A stretch of DNA of 12,955 bases from CAYFMH01 sp964344775 (GTDB lineage Bacteria; Patescibacteriota; Gracilibacteria; UBA4473), in the NCBI GenBank assembly GCA_964344775.1, contig CAYFOO010000040.1, forward strand, positions 1 to 12,955. Reading direction: 5' to 3'. The notes beneath the pieces were generated by a model. It did no database searches. It saw nothing but the letters and a program-made list of their open reading frames with translations, and was not told the origin of the DNA. Below, piece by piece: positions 12,892 to 12,955 of the stretch (position 1 is its first letter; every line of letters starts with the position of its first letter). The translations under genes and the position numbers were made by a program.

Positions 12892-12955
12892 TCGATAAGG
12901 CCTAAAAAGACCCCAGTTTTTTCAGCAGGTGATAGGGAATCAACGTGAGTTGTGC
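12888..12955 (-). CDS. Possible 3' end of a gene entering from the right edge
   Basis: Two minus-strand frames are open from the window edge. One reads a 21-residue end with SPAEKTGVFLGLID before TGA (12888-12890). The other reads a 17-residue end with LIPYHLLKKLGSF before TAG (12902-12904). Both look protein-like, G+C is higher here than in the intergenic sequence, and I cannot choose between them or name a family. Confidence 0.3.
   Translation of the reverse strand, partial: TTHVDSLSPAEKTGVFLGLID

Noticed and set aside
1..12955. CRISPR array, tRNA, rRNA, insertion sequence or attachment sites
   Set aside because: No regularly spaced repeats, cloverleaf, transposase motifs or flanking direct repeats were seen; the cluster borders show compositional change only.

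Overview
This 12,955-base window most likely comes from an AT-rich, uncultivated bacterium. A Patescibacteria/CPR lineage such as Peregrinibacteria is my best guess. That rests on style: AT-rich, poorly recognisable membrane and hypothetical genes without Shine-Dalgarno sites, beside a compact signalling cluster. No marker gene in the window proves it. TGA is a normal stop codon here (it ends several genes, two of them in ATGA overlaps), so the genetic code is the standard bacterial one and not the TGA=Gly code of Gracilibacteria/SR1.

Layout, left to right. (1) 24-2165, minus strand: a multi-spanning membrane protein resembling the 7TM sensor module of histidine kinases but with no kinase domain before its stop, and a protein with two CxxC pairs and a possible acetyltransferase-like fold. 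(2) 2313-2744, plus strand: a free-standing PAS protein with a Cys cluster. (3) 2854-10376, minus strand: a two-component signalling cluster. In transcription order (right to left) it holds a possible 28-codon small ORF, a REC-HD-GYP c-di-GMP phosphodiesterase, a membrane CHASE-PAS-histidine kinase whose PAS domain carries the heme-pocket residues of FixL, a single-domain receiver, a REC-HisKA-HATPase kinase, and a REC-HK paralogue that has lost its phosphoacceptor His. After a terminator-like hairpin, a second transcription unit encodes the paralogue that kept its His. (4) 10262-10717: a 456-base AT-rich divergent intergenic region with candidate promoters and palindromes. (5) 10718-12230, plus strand: a polytopic membrane protein overlapped by a membrane-anchored protein of unknown function. 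(6) 12233-12829, minus strand: a membrane-anchored protein with four Cys, then a possible gene end at the right edge.

The cluster reads as one signalling machine. It has a membrane input (CHASE outside, possible O2/redox-sensing PAS inside), several receiver and kinase modules that could form a phosphorelay, and no DNA-binding output. The only recognisable effector is the HD-GYP protein, so the expected output is degradation of c-di-GMP. Every cluster gene has a strong Shine-Dalgarno site and clearly higher G+C (near half by eye). The flanking genes are AT-rich (about a third G+C by eye) and lack Shine-Dalgarno sites. This suggests the cluster was acquired by transfer or is expressed under different rules from its surroundings.
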